Below are positions 52,760-63,182 of a stretch of DNA of 64,000 nucleotides, one piece after another; position 1 is the first letter of the stretch, and each line of letters begins with the position of its first letter. The stretch is from Nelumbo lutea. Taxonomy: Eukaryota; Streptophyta; Magnoliopsida; Proteales; Nelumbonaceae. The notes beneath the pieces are model-generated. The model had not been told where the DNA came from, did not search any database, and worked only from the letters and a program-made list of their open reading frames with translations. The position numbers and the translations under genes were made by a program. The stretch is taken from assembly GCA_022828595.1 (NCBI GenBank), contig JAKGHH010000002.1, forward strand, positions 45,602,222 through 45,666,221, in the 5' to 3' direction.

Positions 52760-52996
52760 GTTCAAAGTATCGATACACCCTGGTAAGCTTGAAGGGGTGT
52801 ATCGATTCTTTTTACCCCATGCTTTTTATTTTTTATTTTTGTTTTTTTTTTCAAAATTTCAGTTTTGCACATTTTTGTATTGTGTAATCAATAAAAACAT
52901 CAGTTTCCTGAAAACACCTTTAAATAGGTGTATTGGAAGCCTAAAGATACGATATGATACACCCGATACGGGGCATATCGTATCGATACTTTGAAC
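52760..52996. mobile_element. MITE with GTTCAAAGTATCGATAC ends, copy 1
   Basis: About 237 bp with inverted ends GTTCAAAGTATCGATAC and GTATCGATACTTTGAAC, the same family as the element at 56682-56883. Short internal inverted words such as GGTGTATCG and CGATACACC are also present. No target duplication is clear. Confidence 0.7.
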
Positions 52997-53579
52997 ATCC
53001 TATCTAGTTTTCCTTTGCACAGAAAGAAAGTGATGCTGAATTGCTGATAGGGTTCATACTGTTGTTCTTTAGGAATAAGTAGGAGTGTTACTTTCTGCCT
53101 TTTTTTTTTCTCCCTTCTCTGCACTTTGGTATCTAGGATCTCATTAGTTTAGAACTTTTGGACTTCCGTCTCCTGTACTCTGCCAATTAAAGCCGCAACT
53201 TAAAGGTTTCTGGCAGCATAATGACATAAGGTATTGATATCTTCTGACCTATGATGCCCAGATACCTGTAAATGCCTAATATACCAGCATCGTATGTGAT
53301 ACTTAAAGGATGCTATACCAGATACTGTATGGATACTTCTAGATGTACCCTGTAACACTTTTCTAAAATATGTGAAGTGGTATGTATTAACAATTACATT
53401 ACAAAAATATCTGACATGTTTAAGATTTATTTAACTTTGGCAAGACCTAAGTCTTGGGGAATGACATTTAGCTTTAAAACTAGATATGAAGACATTGTAC
53501 AAGTATATTATATGGGATGCTCATACCCATATCTGTGTCCATGTCCATGCATATCTGGGCATCATTATCATGGGCTGGA
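52997..53579. other. Downstream DNA, nothing supported
   Basis: Several words based on GATACC and TATACCAGATAC recur, which may be eroded copies of the ATCGATAC element. No gene seen. Confidence 0.35.
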
Positions 53580-53640
53580 ATTCAGTAGCAAACTCCTTTT
53601 TTTTTTAAATTTTTTATCAGCATTCTGTAGTAAACTCTTC
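53580..53640 (-). mobile_element. Ultra-short T/A-run insertion with 19-bp target duplication
   Basis: The left flank ATTCAGTAGCAAACTCCTT (53580-53598) and the right flank ATTCTGTAGTAAACTCTTC (53622-53640) match at 16 of 19 bases by eye. Between them lies TTTTTTTAAATTTTTTATCAGC, the reverse complement of a GCTGATAAAAAA LINE tail. This is a minus-strand LINE insertion reduced to its tail, older than the one at 9851-9899. Confidence 0.6.
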
Positions 53641-54177
53641 AAGATCTAGTCCAGCAATTCAAGAGAGTTGGGCAGCCTCTACTCAACAAAAAATAAAGTT
53701 AAATTTTGATGGCAGCTCTCTTGGTAACTCGGGGCCCTTAGGTGTAGGAGTCGTCTTTAGAGACGGGGAAGGGAAACTTTGGCTCTTTTTTTTGGGGGTC
53801 TATAGGAGTGGGCAATTCATTAAGAGCTGAGGTTTAAGCACTGCTGCAAGGTCTGAGACTGTCTAAACAGATGGGACTACTTGAATTACAACTGATGTAA
53901 ACAGATGGGACTACACCGGATTGAGGTGGAAGGGGATTCAAGATTAGTAATAAACTGGATGAAAACAGGAAGTTTGGGAAGCTGGAACCACAGGCAAGCT
54001 ATGAGAGAAGTTTGGGAAATTGAAGCAAACTTCCAATGGGTTAGAAGAGTGAACTTTTCTGGGCTACTTTATAACAGTGGTTATGAATTCGGGGTCAGCA
54101 TTCCAGCTTTGGAATGCTTGGGTTGTAATGTTTTATTTTAATATTTTTAATCAAAGTTACGGTTTCCTACTAAAAAA
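53641..54177 (+). pseudogene. LINE RNase H relic
   Basis: The plus strand encodes [30 protein letters not shown], then after stops IEVEGDSRLVINWMKTG and IEANFQWVRRVN, the RNase H of a plant LINE. An A-run at 54169-54176 ends it. The C-terminal motif with the ALAK residues is missing. Confidence 0.75.
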
Positions 54178-55766
54178 AATCACCTGATTACTACCTGATG
54201 ACCCTGCTTACGAAATTGTTCTCATTGACCAAAAAACTGACTTTTGTTGTCATCCTTTTGGGTATCCTTAAAGTTGATTGACTGGTTTTTCTTTCAACCT
54301 CACTTGATTGGGTTCGTATGCCTAAGAGTTTATTAGATCTAGATGTCACCCTAATGGTGGCCCAGCACTTGCATATAAATCATGTTCTGTAATGCCCTTA
54401 TTTTGATTCCCATGGTTACTTGGGATCTTTCATTTCCTACCCTGTTTCATTTTGTTGTTTCTGATAATATGTGTTGGTTTCTGTCTAGTTCAGGTGGTGC
54501 TCAAAGAACAGTGCCAGTTCCCATGCAAATTATGAAACATTGAAGACATTGGCAGAGAGTTGCATGAATTTTCTTCGCCATAGATGGTAACTGCACCGTT
54601 AGGTTTATTGTTCTATCCAGACTTGCATCTTTCTGTTCAGGGACTCTTCCTGTTTCTTAGCCATGACAATTGATGTTAGCATGCTCTTTGTTTTGAAATC
54701 TCATGACCTTGTCTTGGCACAGTGTATTATCTCTGTTAGCTGATTTACCTGTATATGTACTGCCATTGTTGACATACAAACTTCCAAATTTCATTAATGG
54801 AATCGCAACCTTAGAATTCATCGCAGGATTCAAATTCATGCTTCAGATGGGGTAAATTGATAATCATTTTGGGTGCCTGGATTGATAGAGAAGGTATCAT
54901 CAATCCTTCTGGCACTTGTTTAGAATTACTAAAAACATGCCTTATAACTTGTTCCTCATGGTTCTTTTTTCCTTTATCCAATTTCTAGTATATAACATGG
55001 ATTTACTTCTCTTTATATGAAAAGTTTAATGTGCTTTGTGCTCCTTATTTGCTCTTTTTGCTAATCAAGAGTGTAATATGATGTAGATAGTCAATAGAAA
55101 ATACTGCATATTGTAAAAATTTAAATAGTGCAGCTGAAAGGTTTTTTATAACCGACAAACTTTGAAGGGGAGACATACTGATTAAATCTACCAATGTTAT
55201 AAGCTTTATACCTTGGGGAGAGATTCTCTTTAGCGCTCGTCATGCTTCTAGGGCTTCAATTTGGTGTTTACACTTGTGGATTAATGTGCTCTATCTTTGT
55301 GCTGTAGATTGGAATTTTGGATCGTTTAATTGGTATGAACTCCTTAGAAATTAGATCTACAAACGGGATTTTCTTCAATATGTATGATTTTGTTCTGCAA
55401 AACAATAACTGCCAGATCAGCAAAAACAACACCCCATAAGAAGCAGTCCAGATCTACTGTACTTGTCCTGCACTAACATTCTGTCTGTGACAGGTTCCTA
55501 TTACATGTGTGGTGTACACTGTTCTTCAGATTTCAGAGAAGAGGCAAAGGTGTACTGTGTACATGGAAGAATTTACCACCCCTTTTATATCGATTCAAAA
55601 GTGTACATTCCAACAGCCAGTCTTTCTGTGCTAACCATCATCCATGGAGATTATCTTTGAATCCATCTGAATTGCACATTTGATGGAAGAAAAAGCTACC
55701 CAAATTTCACTGAGATATTTAGTCTTCTCTGTCCTAACACCAGATGATGGCATTTGCAGAATCCTG

Positions 55767-55806
<40 letters not shown>

Positions 55807-56403
55807 CTGAAGCTTTTAAGTTCACTTGTAAAGAGTCAATGCTTCAACTGTAGACCTGTAGGCTGTAGTGGAATCAGAATCAGAATCGCCAATGGACCAC
55901 TAAAAGCTAAAATGATACTTCAGTCCGATTGGTAAAAATCTGGAAAGTCGAAGATAGGTTTACATGAGCTAAAAAGATTGGCTTGTTGGGGGTATAAGCT
56001 AATCGTTGGTAGTTTCTTCAGTACAAATCCATGGATTTGTTTCTGACACTACTGCGAATAAATGAAAGAAAGAACGAGATGGTTGTCTCAACAATACGAA
56101 GAATTATTAAGAACCGAACGTCTGAGCCTATGATTTAACGAAAAGGAGCGATAAAGTGGTCTCTCCATTTGATCGAGCATATTAAATAATATAAGCAACA
56201 AAGGCTCAGTCCCACTTACATTTCGTGAAAAAGTGATTGCAAGCTAGGCTTTATCCAATGATGCGTTCATTTATCCTGTGATGCCAAAGACTAATGATTT
56301 TTCCATGCGAAAAGTGTTTGCAATGCTTTTTCCATTGATCCATGGACACGGAGACGGAATGTTGCGCACAGCATCTCGACCAAAGCAAATGTTCAAATAA
56401 TTT
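54178..56403. other. Unassigned downstream DNA
   Basis: No gene is supported. The part 54489-54620 might be a last non-coding exon of the PWWP gene. A GA microsatellite lies at 55768-55805. The rest shows neither conserved words nor repeat borders that I recognise. Confidence 0.4.
55768..55805. repeat. (GA)n microsatellite
   Basis: About 18 GA units in a row. Open frames of Arg-Glu or Ser-Leu repeats over it on both strands are artefacts. Confidence 0.92.
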
Positions 56404-56681
56404 TTAGGGTAAATTTCTCAAATTACCCTTATGGTTCTGTACTCTGTTTGAAAATTGATATGCTACCTTTATGTTTTCGACAATGGACTAACTCCACCCT
56501 TAATGTTAGCATCCGTCAATATTCCATTAAAACCCACATACACATGAGATTACGTGATGTTTTAACTTCTTTTAAAGCCCAATATTACCTCTCCCTCCTC
56601 CCCTTCCTCTGATTGATAATCCTTTTCTCCTTATACCTCTGGTCTGTTCTTTCTTTTTTTTTTTTTTTTTTCTCTCTTACC

Positions 56682-56883
56682 CAAGATTCAAAGTATCGAT
56701 ACCTGTTTTTGTTTTTATTTTTGTTTTTTTATATTTTTTTTCAAAATTGGTTTAGGGGAGCCGGTCTAGGACCCCTCCATCCCCTGAACTGGTAAGATCC
56801 CCGATACACCCTCTATAGGGGCGTATCGGAAGGGTCCCGAAACGATATGTATCGGTCGATATGTAATGATACTTTGAACCTTG
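56682..56883. mobile_element. MITE with CAAGATTCAAAGTATC ends, copy 2
   Basis: 202 bp from CAAGATTCAAAGTATCG to ATACTTTGAACCTTG, flanked by the 8-bp duplication CTCTTACC at 56674-56681 and 56884-56891. The 8-bp length suggests a hAT-type element. It sits inside the MULE-like element at 56404-58026. Confidence 0.85.
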
Positions 56884-57139
56884 CTCTTACCTATGGTCGG
56901 AGGAGGTTTCCTTTAGAAAATCAAGAAGTCTCTGAAAATCCTACTGATAATGTTATCATCCCTGCCACGTACAGGGGAACAAATTCTCCCTTCGCAGCCT
57001 TGCCTAGTGTCAATACTCAGTAGCTACTAGCTAGTACTAGTAGCACCACCCTTACTAATATACAAGTATATAACCCCCTTCCCTCCTCCTCCGACAAGAG
57101 TAACATTGTAACAAACACAACGACTTACTTCATTATGGT

Positions 57140-57260
57140 TTGATAATAAGCCTGAGCAGAATCAAACATTGATGTGAAGGATTTCATCTTCGGCATAGTT
57201 GACATGGTGAATTACCATCTTCCTGCCTCCATGCCACTCGCTCTCCAACCATCCTGCATT
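57140..57260 (-). pseudogene. Possible captured exon fragment
   Basis: On the minus strand a CAAAATGCAG acceptor-like word is followed by about 30 open codons reading WLESEWHGGRKMVIHH and AEDEILHINV, then a stop. A second frame is also open. Its position between long inverted repeats would fit a Pack-MULE-type gene capture. I do not recognise the protein. Confidence 0.25.
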
Positions 57261-57449
57261 TTGTAGTGTATTAGTTCTCAAAGGGGGGAAGGACAAATAA
57301 ATGAAGACCAACTCTCTCCCAAATCACCACTAATTAGCTCTTACCAGTGCTCTAAAAGCCATAATTGACGGATGGAATGGACAAAACAACCATGTCAAAA
57401 CTCTTAGAAGACCACAAAATAAAAAGAAAAAAAAATGAATGAATATAAG

Positions 57450-57790
57450 GTGATTTGGGTTATCTCACCTTCCCTGTTTACCCTCCCCTACCATCCCCAT
57501 TTCAATTCTTAACAACGGTGATTTGGGTTATCTCATATCTCATATTTTCTTTTCTTTTGTCCTATAAATACCTGCATAGACTAGTATTTGTCTTGAGATC
57601 TCTCTAATGGCTCTCATCGCCACTGCAACTCTTAGCATCGATGATTTAGGTTATTTTAGATCCCACCTTTTCTTTCCCTTTGTCCTATAAATACCTGCTC
57701 ATCTCTAGATTAGTTTTTTATCTTAGATCTTTGCTACTGTTGATATCTTCGGTGGCTGTCATTGGGGTTATCTCAGACCTGAGTTAGATT
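57450..57790. repeat. Degenerate tandem repeat, unit about 115-125 bp
   Basis: The words GATTTGGGTTATCTCA and TTTGTCCTATAAATACCTGC recur in the same order about every 115-125 bases (near 57450, 57518 and 57637; 57556 and 57671). About two to three worn copies are present. Confidence 0.6.
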
Positions 57791-58026
57791 AGAAACAATA
57801 GAAGATATCTTTTTTCTTCTCTCAGATCTTCGTTGTCACCGGTGGCTCCATCAAGTTGAATTTAAGGGTAAAACGACCATTTTATTTTTTTCGTCCATAT
57901 TTAACGGCCCTGGTAATGTTTAGACAATTGTCAGAAACAATAAGAGTATCATCAATCAATTTTCAAACAATAAGGGTACACTTAGTTAATTAACTAAACC
58001 AGGGTAGTTAAAGAAATGTACCCTAA

Positions 58027-58867
58027 TTTTTATTAGCACAATTACACCTTTCAAAAGTACTATTACCTTCAAAGAAATTCATGTTCTTTCTGTTCCTCTC
58101 TCACCATAACCCTAGAATAAACTCAAAGTTGTGGCACTCTAATATATCTTTATCTTAGGAGAGACGATATGAAAACCTCTTATTGAGTGCAGAGCAATAT
58201 AGCTACACAAACATTGGCACCCTAACATAAAAAGAGGACAAACATCTTCAAGTGGTTAAGGCTTAAAAAGAATTGGGATACTGTCCAAAGAAATGATTCA
58301 AACAGAAGTTTCCACCTCCGTAGGAGGAACAGAAATACAGGATTAGCCCATACTTTCCTCACCTGAGACATTATTACTTGATTCCTTGTCAAAGATTATT
58401 AGAAAGTCTTAATTGTGAAACCAATGTCCTCCTGAACTTCCTTCCACCACCAGTAGAGGGCTTAATGAGTTAGGTATAGGTTCTTTTCATCTTTAGACAT
58501 CAGAGCGGTGGGTGTATTCTTCAACCTATCAGTCTAGGCATCCTTCCGAAACTGAATCCTTGATCCATTGCCCATAAATGCATGTTGAAAACATGAAATT
58601 TCCTCGTGCCCTGCCACATGCAAATCCAAGTGCTACATATGTAGAAATAACCTACATCGAGTCATTAAACATAGCTATTTAATGTGACATCCACTCATCC
58701 ACAGTTCTTTAACCTTACTAGGGAGAGTCTATACTTACACAGGTTTGATCCATGCCTCTCTTTGTAAACAATTAAAATGGCTTATCTTAGCATAATTTCT
58801 TAAAAATAGGGTAATTATGTTGACCCCTATACTTGGAGTTGGAGGGTATGACACCTAGTGGCTTGGC
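58027..58867. other. Unassigned DNA
   Basis: No gene, splice pattern or repeat border recognised in this 0.8-kb stretch. Confidence 0.4.
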
Positions 58868-59087
58868 CAGTGGTTTCCGAGTCAACAGTTTAATTATCTA
58901 GTCCAAACAAATAGTCAATTGCAATTTAAAAAATAAAAATAAAAAGGCCAAAAACCATTGTCTGGGTCAAATGAGTCAATTGTTCAACTGTTTGAATCGG
59001 TGAAATGTTGATCAAGTCAATGGTTTTTTGACAAAATTTGGATCAAATGATCTGACCATTCGGGCCAATGATGATTTGAAAACCATG
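58868..59087. mobile_element. hAT-type MITE, copy 4 (diverged)
   Basis: About 220 bp ending GATTTGAAAACCATG, with CAATGGTTTTTTGACAAAA, AACCATTGTCTGG and GACCATTCGGGCC shared with the other copies. The left end AGTGGTTTCCGAGTC is worn and no duplication is seen. Confidence 0.55.
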
Positions 59088-59263
59088 CTTTCCTGTCATA
59101 AGGAATGGCCTCATCCACTCTCATTTTGTCAAGGGAGTTGATATAACATGCTTGTATTTGTGTCACGTGTGTTGTCACACATTTTTGAAATCCTTAAAAA
59201 TGCCTCTGTTTTATTTTAAAAGCTAATTTTGCTCTTTACCCATTTATACCCTTTCAATATCAC

Positions 59264-59540
59264 TAAGGCCTCCCTCTTTTTTGGGAAGTTACTTATCCAT
59301 AATCTTTTATTTTCCAAATAAACAAGACAATGACCATTTTAGCCATAAAAAGTCATTATTAGAAAGGACAATTATAAACTCCCCCCTCCCCTCCTCCCAA
59401 GGTAGGAGAGTTATTTACCCACCTAGGAGATGGGCCAGTAAGTGATATGTAGGGAAGGAAAATAAATTTTCCATGATTTCTACATAAATCTGAAAAAGGA
59501 ACATAGGTTATGGATTTCGGGGTAGCCCATCCCCCAACCC
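59264..59540. mobile_element. Tourist-like MITE, second copy of the 46406 element
   Basis: In reverse orientation to 46406-46777: AAGGCCTCCCTCTTTTTTGG, then ATGACCATTTTAGCCATAAA and AGTTATTTACCCACCTAGGAGATGGG match the reverse complement of that element. The right end is eroded. Confidence 0.65.
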
Positions 59541-59689
59541 TACCTCCAATCCATAAACCCCACAACCCAAGTATAGATAGGATTCTGTCCCAAGTCATTG
59601 CTATGAGCTTATGACTAGTAGGAGACCTTACCAACCAGCTGGTTGGCACCTTACCAAGTGGAATAGTGGAATAATATGTGATGTATCAA

Positions 59690-60390
59690 TTTATAGAAAT
59701 TTGAAAAAAATACAAGCTATATAAATGATATATGAAACTAACCCGAAGATCTAGGCCATTATTAATCTCAATCATCAAAATGGTATCCTAAGATCAGTTT
59801 AATTCCAACCATCCAAATGATATACCCAGATTTCATCTAATCAACTGATGTACCGACATTTCAGCTAATATAGGCTGTCTAAAGACTCTAAGCAATTTAT
59901 CAAATAAACTAAAAAAACCTAGGGCATGAAAGTTATCTCTCAAGATTCAAGAATATTGGCTGTTCTATAAAGCCGTAACTGCATTTTCGAAAAAAAAGCC
60001 GTAACTTGTTTCTTTTTTCATTTTTTGTAATCTAACTTAAATAAAATGATGTACAAAATAAATAAAAGATTTGGACCATTAATGGCTTCACAAGATCAGT
60101 GAATTAATCTCAGCCATACAAATTATGCATTTTGATTTCAACTAATTATTTCATTCAAATGAGGTGTAAAATTAATATATTTAAACTATTAAAGTGGTCT
60201 CCCAAAATCAAAGGATTAATTTCAACATGCCTTACTAGATCAATGGATTAAAGTGGTCTCCCATTCAAATAATGTACCAAAGCAACCTAGAAATCACGGT
60301 CATTAAATTGATCTACTAGATCAATGAATTAATCTCATCCATTCAATTGATTACCAAAGTAAATAAAAATCTGGATCTTCAAAGTGGCAT
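59690..60390. repeat. Degenerate minisatellite, unit about 90-100 bp
   Basis: Worn head-to-tail copies share an order of words such as GATCAATGAATTAATCTCA, CCATTCAAATGATGTACC and ATCTGGACCATTAA. About six or seven copies can be followed by eye, each with many changes. Confidence 0.55.
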
Positions 60391-60399
60391 CCATGATTA

Positions 60400-60522
60400 G
60401 ACCTCTTCACGGGCCAGGCTTTGGGCCTGATCTATACTGTGTTGGATTTGAACTTTGGGCTGGGTCTCATTCAAATTTTTGCAAAAACTAAACTCGAGCC
60501 CAGCCCATGAACATGTCTATCT
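60400..60522. mobile_element. Small MITE, about 120 bp
   Basis: The ends GACCTCTTCACGGGCCAGGC and GCCCAGCCCATGAACATGTC are inverted copies with a few changes. The word ATGATTA sits at 60393-60399 and 60523-60529, a likely 7- to 8-bp target duplication. Confidence 0.6.
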
Positions 60523-60745
60523 ATGATTAAATCAATGGTTCTAAGCATATAAGCAATGTGTTAAAGCTTTAATGTGGTAAAATATATGGTTTCAGACATT
60601 AATCAAAATCATACATCATTTGGTTTTGGGTTTTTTTTTTTTTTTTTTTTTTTTTTGTTTTAAAAGCTAGTATAATAGCATGCATTATGTACATATGCAA
60701 ATAAGTATGAATGATACATGATATAACACTTAGATTTAACTTTTA

Positions 60746-61079
60746 GGCTGCGCTTGAAATCGGTGTAAATCAAGAATGATGTAGACATTTATATTAGTCC
60801 AGTTTTTGTCTGCATTTGGAAAGAGTGTAATAATGATCGACGTAAAACTCCACTCCGATTCAGTTTTGTATGCATTTGGGTGGAGTGTAGTTTTACGTTG
60901 TGAATCAATGCAAAACCTCATCATATATAAAGTTTTACATCAATTATCGATGTAAATACTACATTGATAGAATCAATGTAAAACTTTATACTGATTGCAT
61001 CATGTCTTTCAAAAACACAACAGTCTTTAATGGTGGTTCAGTGTAAAATGTCATCAATGCACTGATTCCAAACACAGCC
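60746..61079. mobile_element. Tourist-like MITE, GGCTGYRTTTGG family, copy 1
   Basis: 334 bp from GGCTGCGCTTGAAATC to GATTCCAAACACAGCC, flanked by TTA on both sides (60743-60745 and 61080-61082). The inside is full of GTAAAAC and its complement. TTA duplications and the GGCTG end fit PIF/Harbinger. Confidence 0.85.
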
Positions 61080-61298
61080 TTATGAACTGCACCAAAACCA
61101 ATGCAAATAATCCCCCTTTATATAGTATAAATGAAGATATATAGGTAATTAGGGAATTTCAACTAAGGGAAACGCCACCCCATACAGCCACACTCAAAAA
61201 GTAATATCCAAATATCTATTCACTTGTCCTAATGTCTTTGAAGCGATACAATTTCATCCTTTCTTCCTCATATATCTTTTTTTTTTTTTTTTCCATTG

Positions 61299-61410
61299 GC
61301 TGCGTTTGAAAAAGATGCAAATAAATGTAAATGCAAATATGTAGTATAAAACGGTTCATATGAAAATTGGGTTAGTTTTGCACTAACAAATTTACTTTCT
61401 TACCAAACAG
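61299..61410. mobile_element. GGCTGYRTTTGG family, half copy
   Basis: It starts GGCTGCGTTTGAAAAAGATG and then matches, in reverse, the right half of the element at 62597-62974, up to TTACCAAACAGACT. The other half is missing. Confidence 0.7.
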
Positions 61411-62596
61411 ACTTATTCTCTTTTCCAACTGTGTACACCAGAGCAATAACTTGGTTGGAAATGAAAAAGAAGTTGTGAACCCAATACTCTCTTAAAACCC
61501 ACAGTATGACACCGAAAGAAAAATGTAATTGTGGATATTTTGGACAATAATACAATTTTGGTTAGTTTTATGAGTTTGGATTTTGTCCCAACATGCTACT
61601 ACAGCCGCACATTGGGAGCATCTTCATTATCATTCATGGTGAGATGTTCTTAATGTACGGATGCAATGCCTCGTTGGACACTTGTTGTGACGCTTTGTTG
61701 GGACCTGATCCAGACCCTATCCCTGTTGTGTGTAGTACATTTCTATTTCTTTTAAAAAAAGTGGTATTTGATACAATTGAAACCGGGTTTGATATCTGAG
61801 AATCTTTTTCAGAGGTTGGATTTCGTTGTATTGATGCTTGAAACATACCTCCAAAAAAGTGATTTAAATATTACAGGGGGCCTGAAAAAGAAAAAAAAAA
61901 TCACATTTACTGTTTTTAAATATCAGATCTATAAAAAATAGTTTTTTTTTTCTGGTTTTTGGATTTTATACTTCAGTTTTATCAAATGCACACCTTAGTC
62001 TTTTAGGTGGCATTCAGTATGTGTTTGTTTTCCAAGAGCCAGGTTACAAAAAACAATTTCCTACTTTGGTTTTTTTTTTTTCGAAAAATTTTTAAGTGAA
62101 AATTGAGAAAAATATATTATTTTACTATAGTTGTTTTTATCATCCATATAAGCATGGATAGTTATGTAGAAAAAACAGATTTCATAGAAGAATAAAAACA
62201 TTTTTTTTAGCATTTTCCAGATCTAACCCATTTATTTATTTATTTATTTATTGTTTTGTAGCACAAAACATATTCTTGTTTTTAAACATCAAAAATAGCA
62301 AAATAACCTACCAACCAACCACAACCCTAGTTATTTTTTAATAAATGAAGCGCACCCCAAATTAAAAAATTGTGATGATGCGCGACCTGCCAAATTACCC
62401 CTCATCAAATTGAATCCCTAATTAGTGTTTGGTAATGCAGTTGTTTTTTCAAAAAAAAAAAAAAAAAAACTGCCATGTCAGTAACATGTAAGTATTTTGA
62501 GCAACTTCTTATTTGATTAGACTAATTCAAGTAGAAGTAGTTATGTTTCTTAAGGTTTCTTGATCTTTGAGGTGTTTTCACCTCTTTTGTCCCTAT
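61411..62596. other. Unassigned DNA
   Basis: No gene supported. Several T- and A-runs and a (TTTA)n repeat near 62231-62254 are present. A small open frame at 61593-61799 has no recognised motif. Confidence 0.4.
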
Positions 62597-62974
62597 GGCT
62601 GCAATTGGAAATATTGCAAATGGAGTGTAAATCCCGTTTTAGGGTAAATTTGCACTCTGGTTCATTTTTCGCCTGTGTTTGATAACATTACATTTATACA
62701 TTGACAAATGACAGATCAATGCATATTTACGTTGATAATAAGAATGTAAAGTAAATCAATAAAAAAGAAGTGAATTTGCATTCAAGTGAGCTTTTGATAA
62801 AAAAAACATATGCTTTATTAGAATTCATATTTGCATCCATTACAACTAAAAGTCTGTTTGCTAGGAAGGTAAATTTGTCAATGCAAATCTAATCCAGTTT
62901 TGCAATTTATATGAACCATTTTATACTCTACATATTTGCATTTACACCTATTTGCATTGTTTCCAAATGCAGCC
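62597..62974. mobile_element. GGCTGYRTTTGG family, copy 3
   Basis: 378 bp from GGCTGCAATTGGAAATATTG to CATTGTTTCCAAATGCAGCC, with TAT on both sides (62594-62596 and 62975-62977). The ends are inverted over about 30 bases with a few mismatches. Confidence 0.8.
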
Positions 62975-63182
62975 TATGTTGCACCTAGGTGTCTTAAACC
63001 AGAGTAAATAATTATGCACCAGAGCCTATATATAAGCACATAGTTGTTAAATTTGCAAAGTTAAAAAATATTGCTTCAAGCAACATACCAAACACCACTC
63101 AAAAAAATTCACTAATGTTGCCCTTCTCCACCTTCAATCGCAATCCAAATACTCCATATACGTGGTAATGAAGCAAACTCAC

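Larger units (their letters stand above)
56404..58026. mobile_element. MULE-like element with long inverted ends, 1.6 kb
   Basis: The left end TTAGGGTAAATTTCTCAAA and the right end, reversed, TTAGGGTACATTTC start inverted arms of about 130-150 bp. They share TGTTTGAAAATTGAT, TCNGACAATNG and CCGTYAA in order. The inside contains the MITE at 56682-56883, an exon-like fragment at about 57140-57260 and a short tandem repeat. No transposase is present. The flanks AATAATTTT and ATTTTTATT are not a clear duplication. Confidence 0.6.

Noticed and set aside
55631..55935. Arg-Glu and Ser-Leu rich frames near 55.8 kb
   Set aside because: They are produced by the (GA)n microsatellite in different frames and strands.
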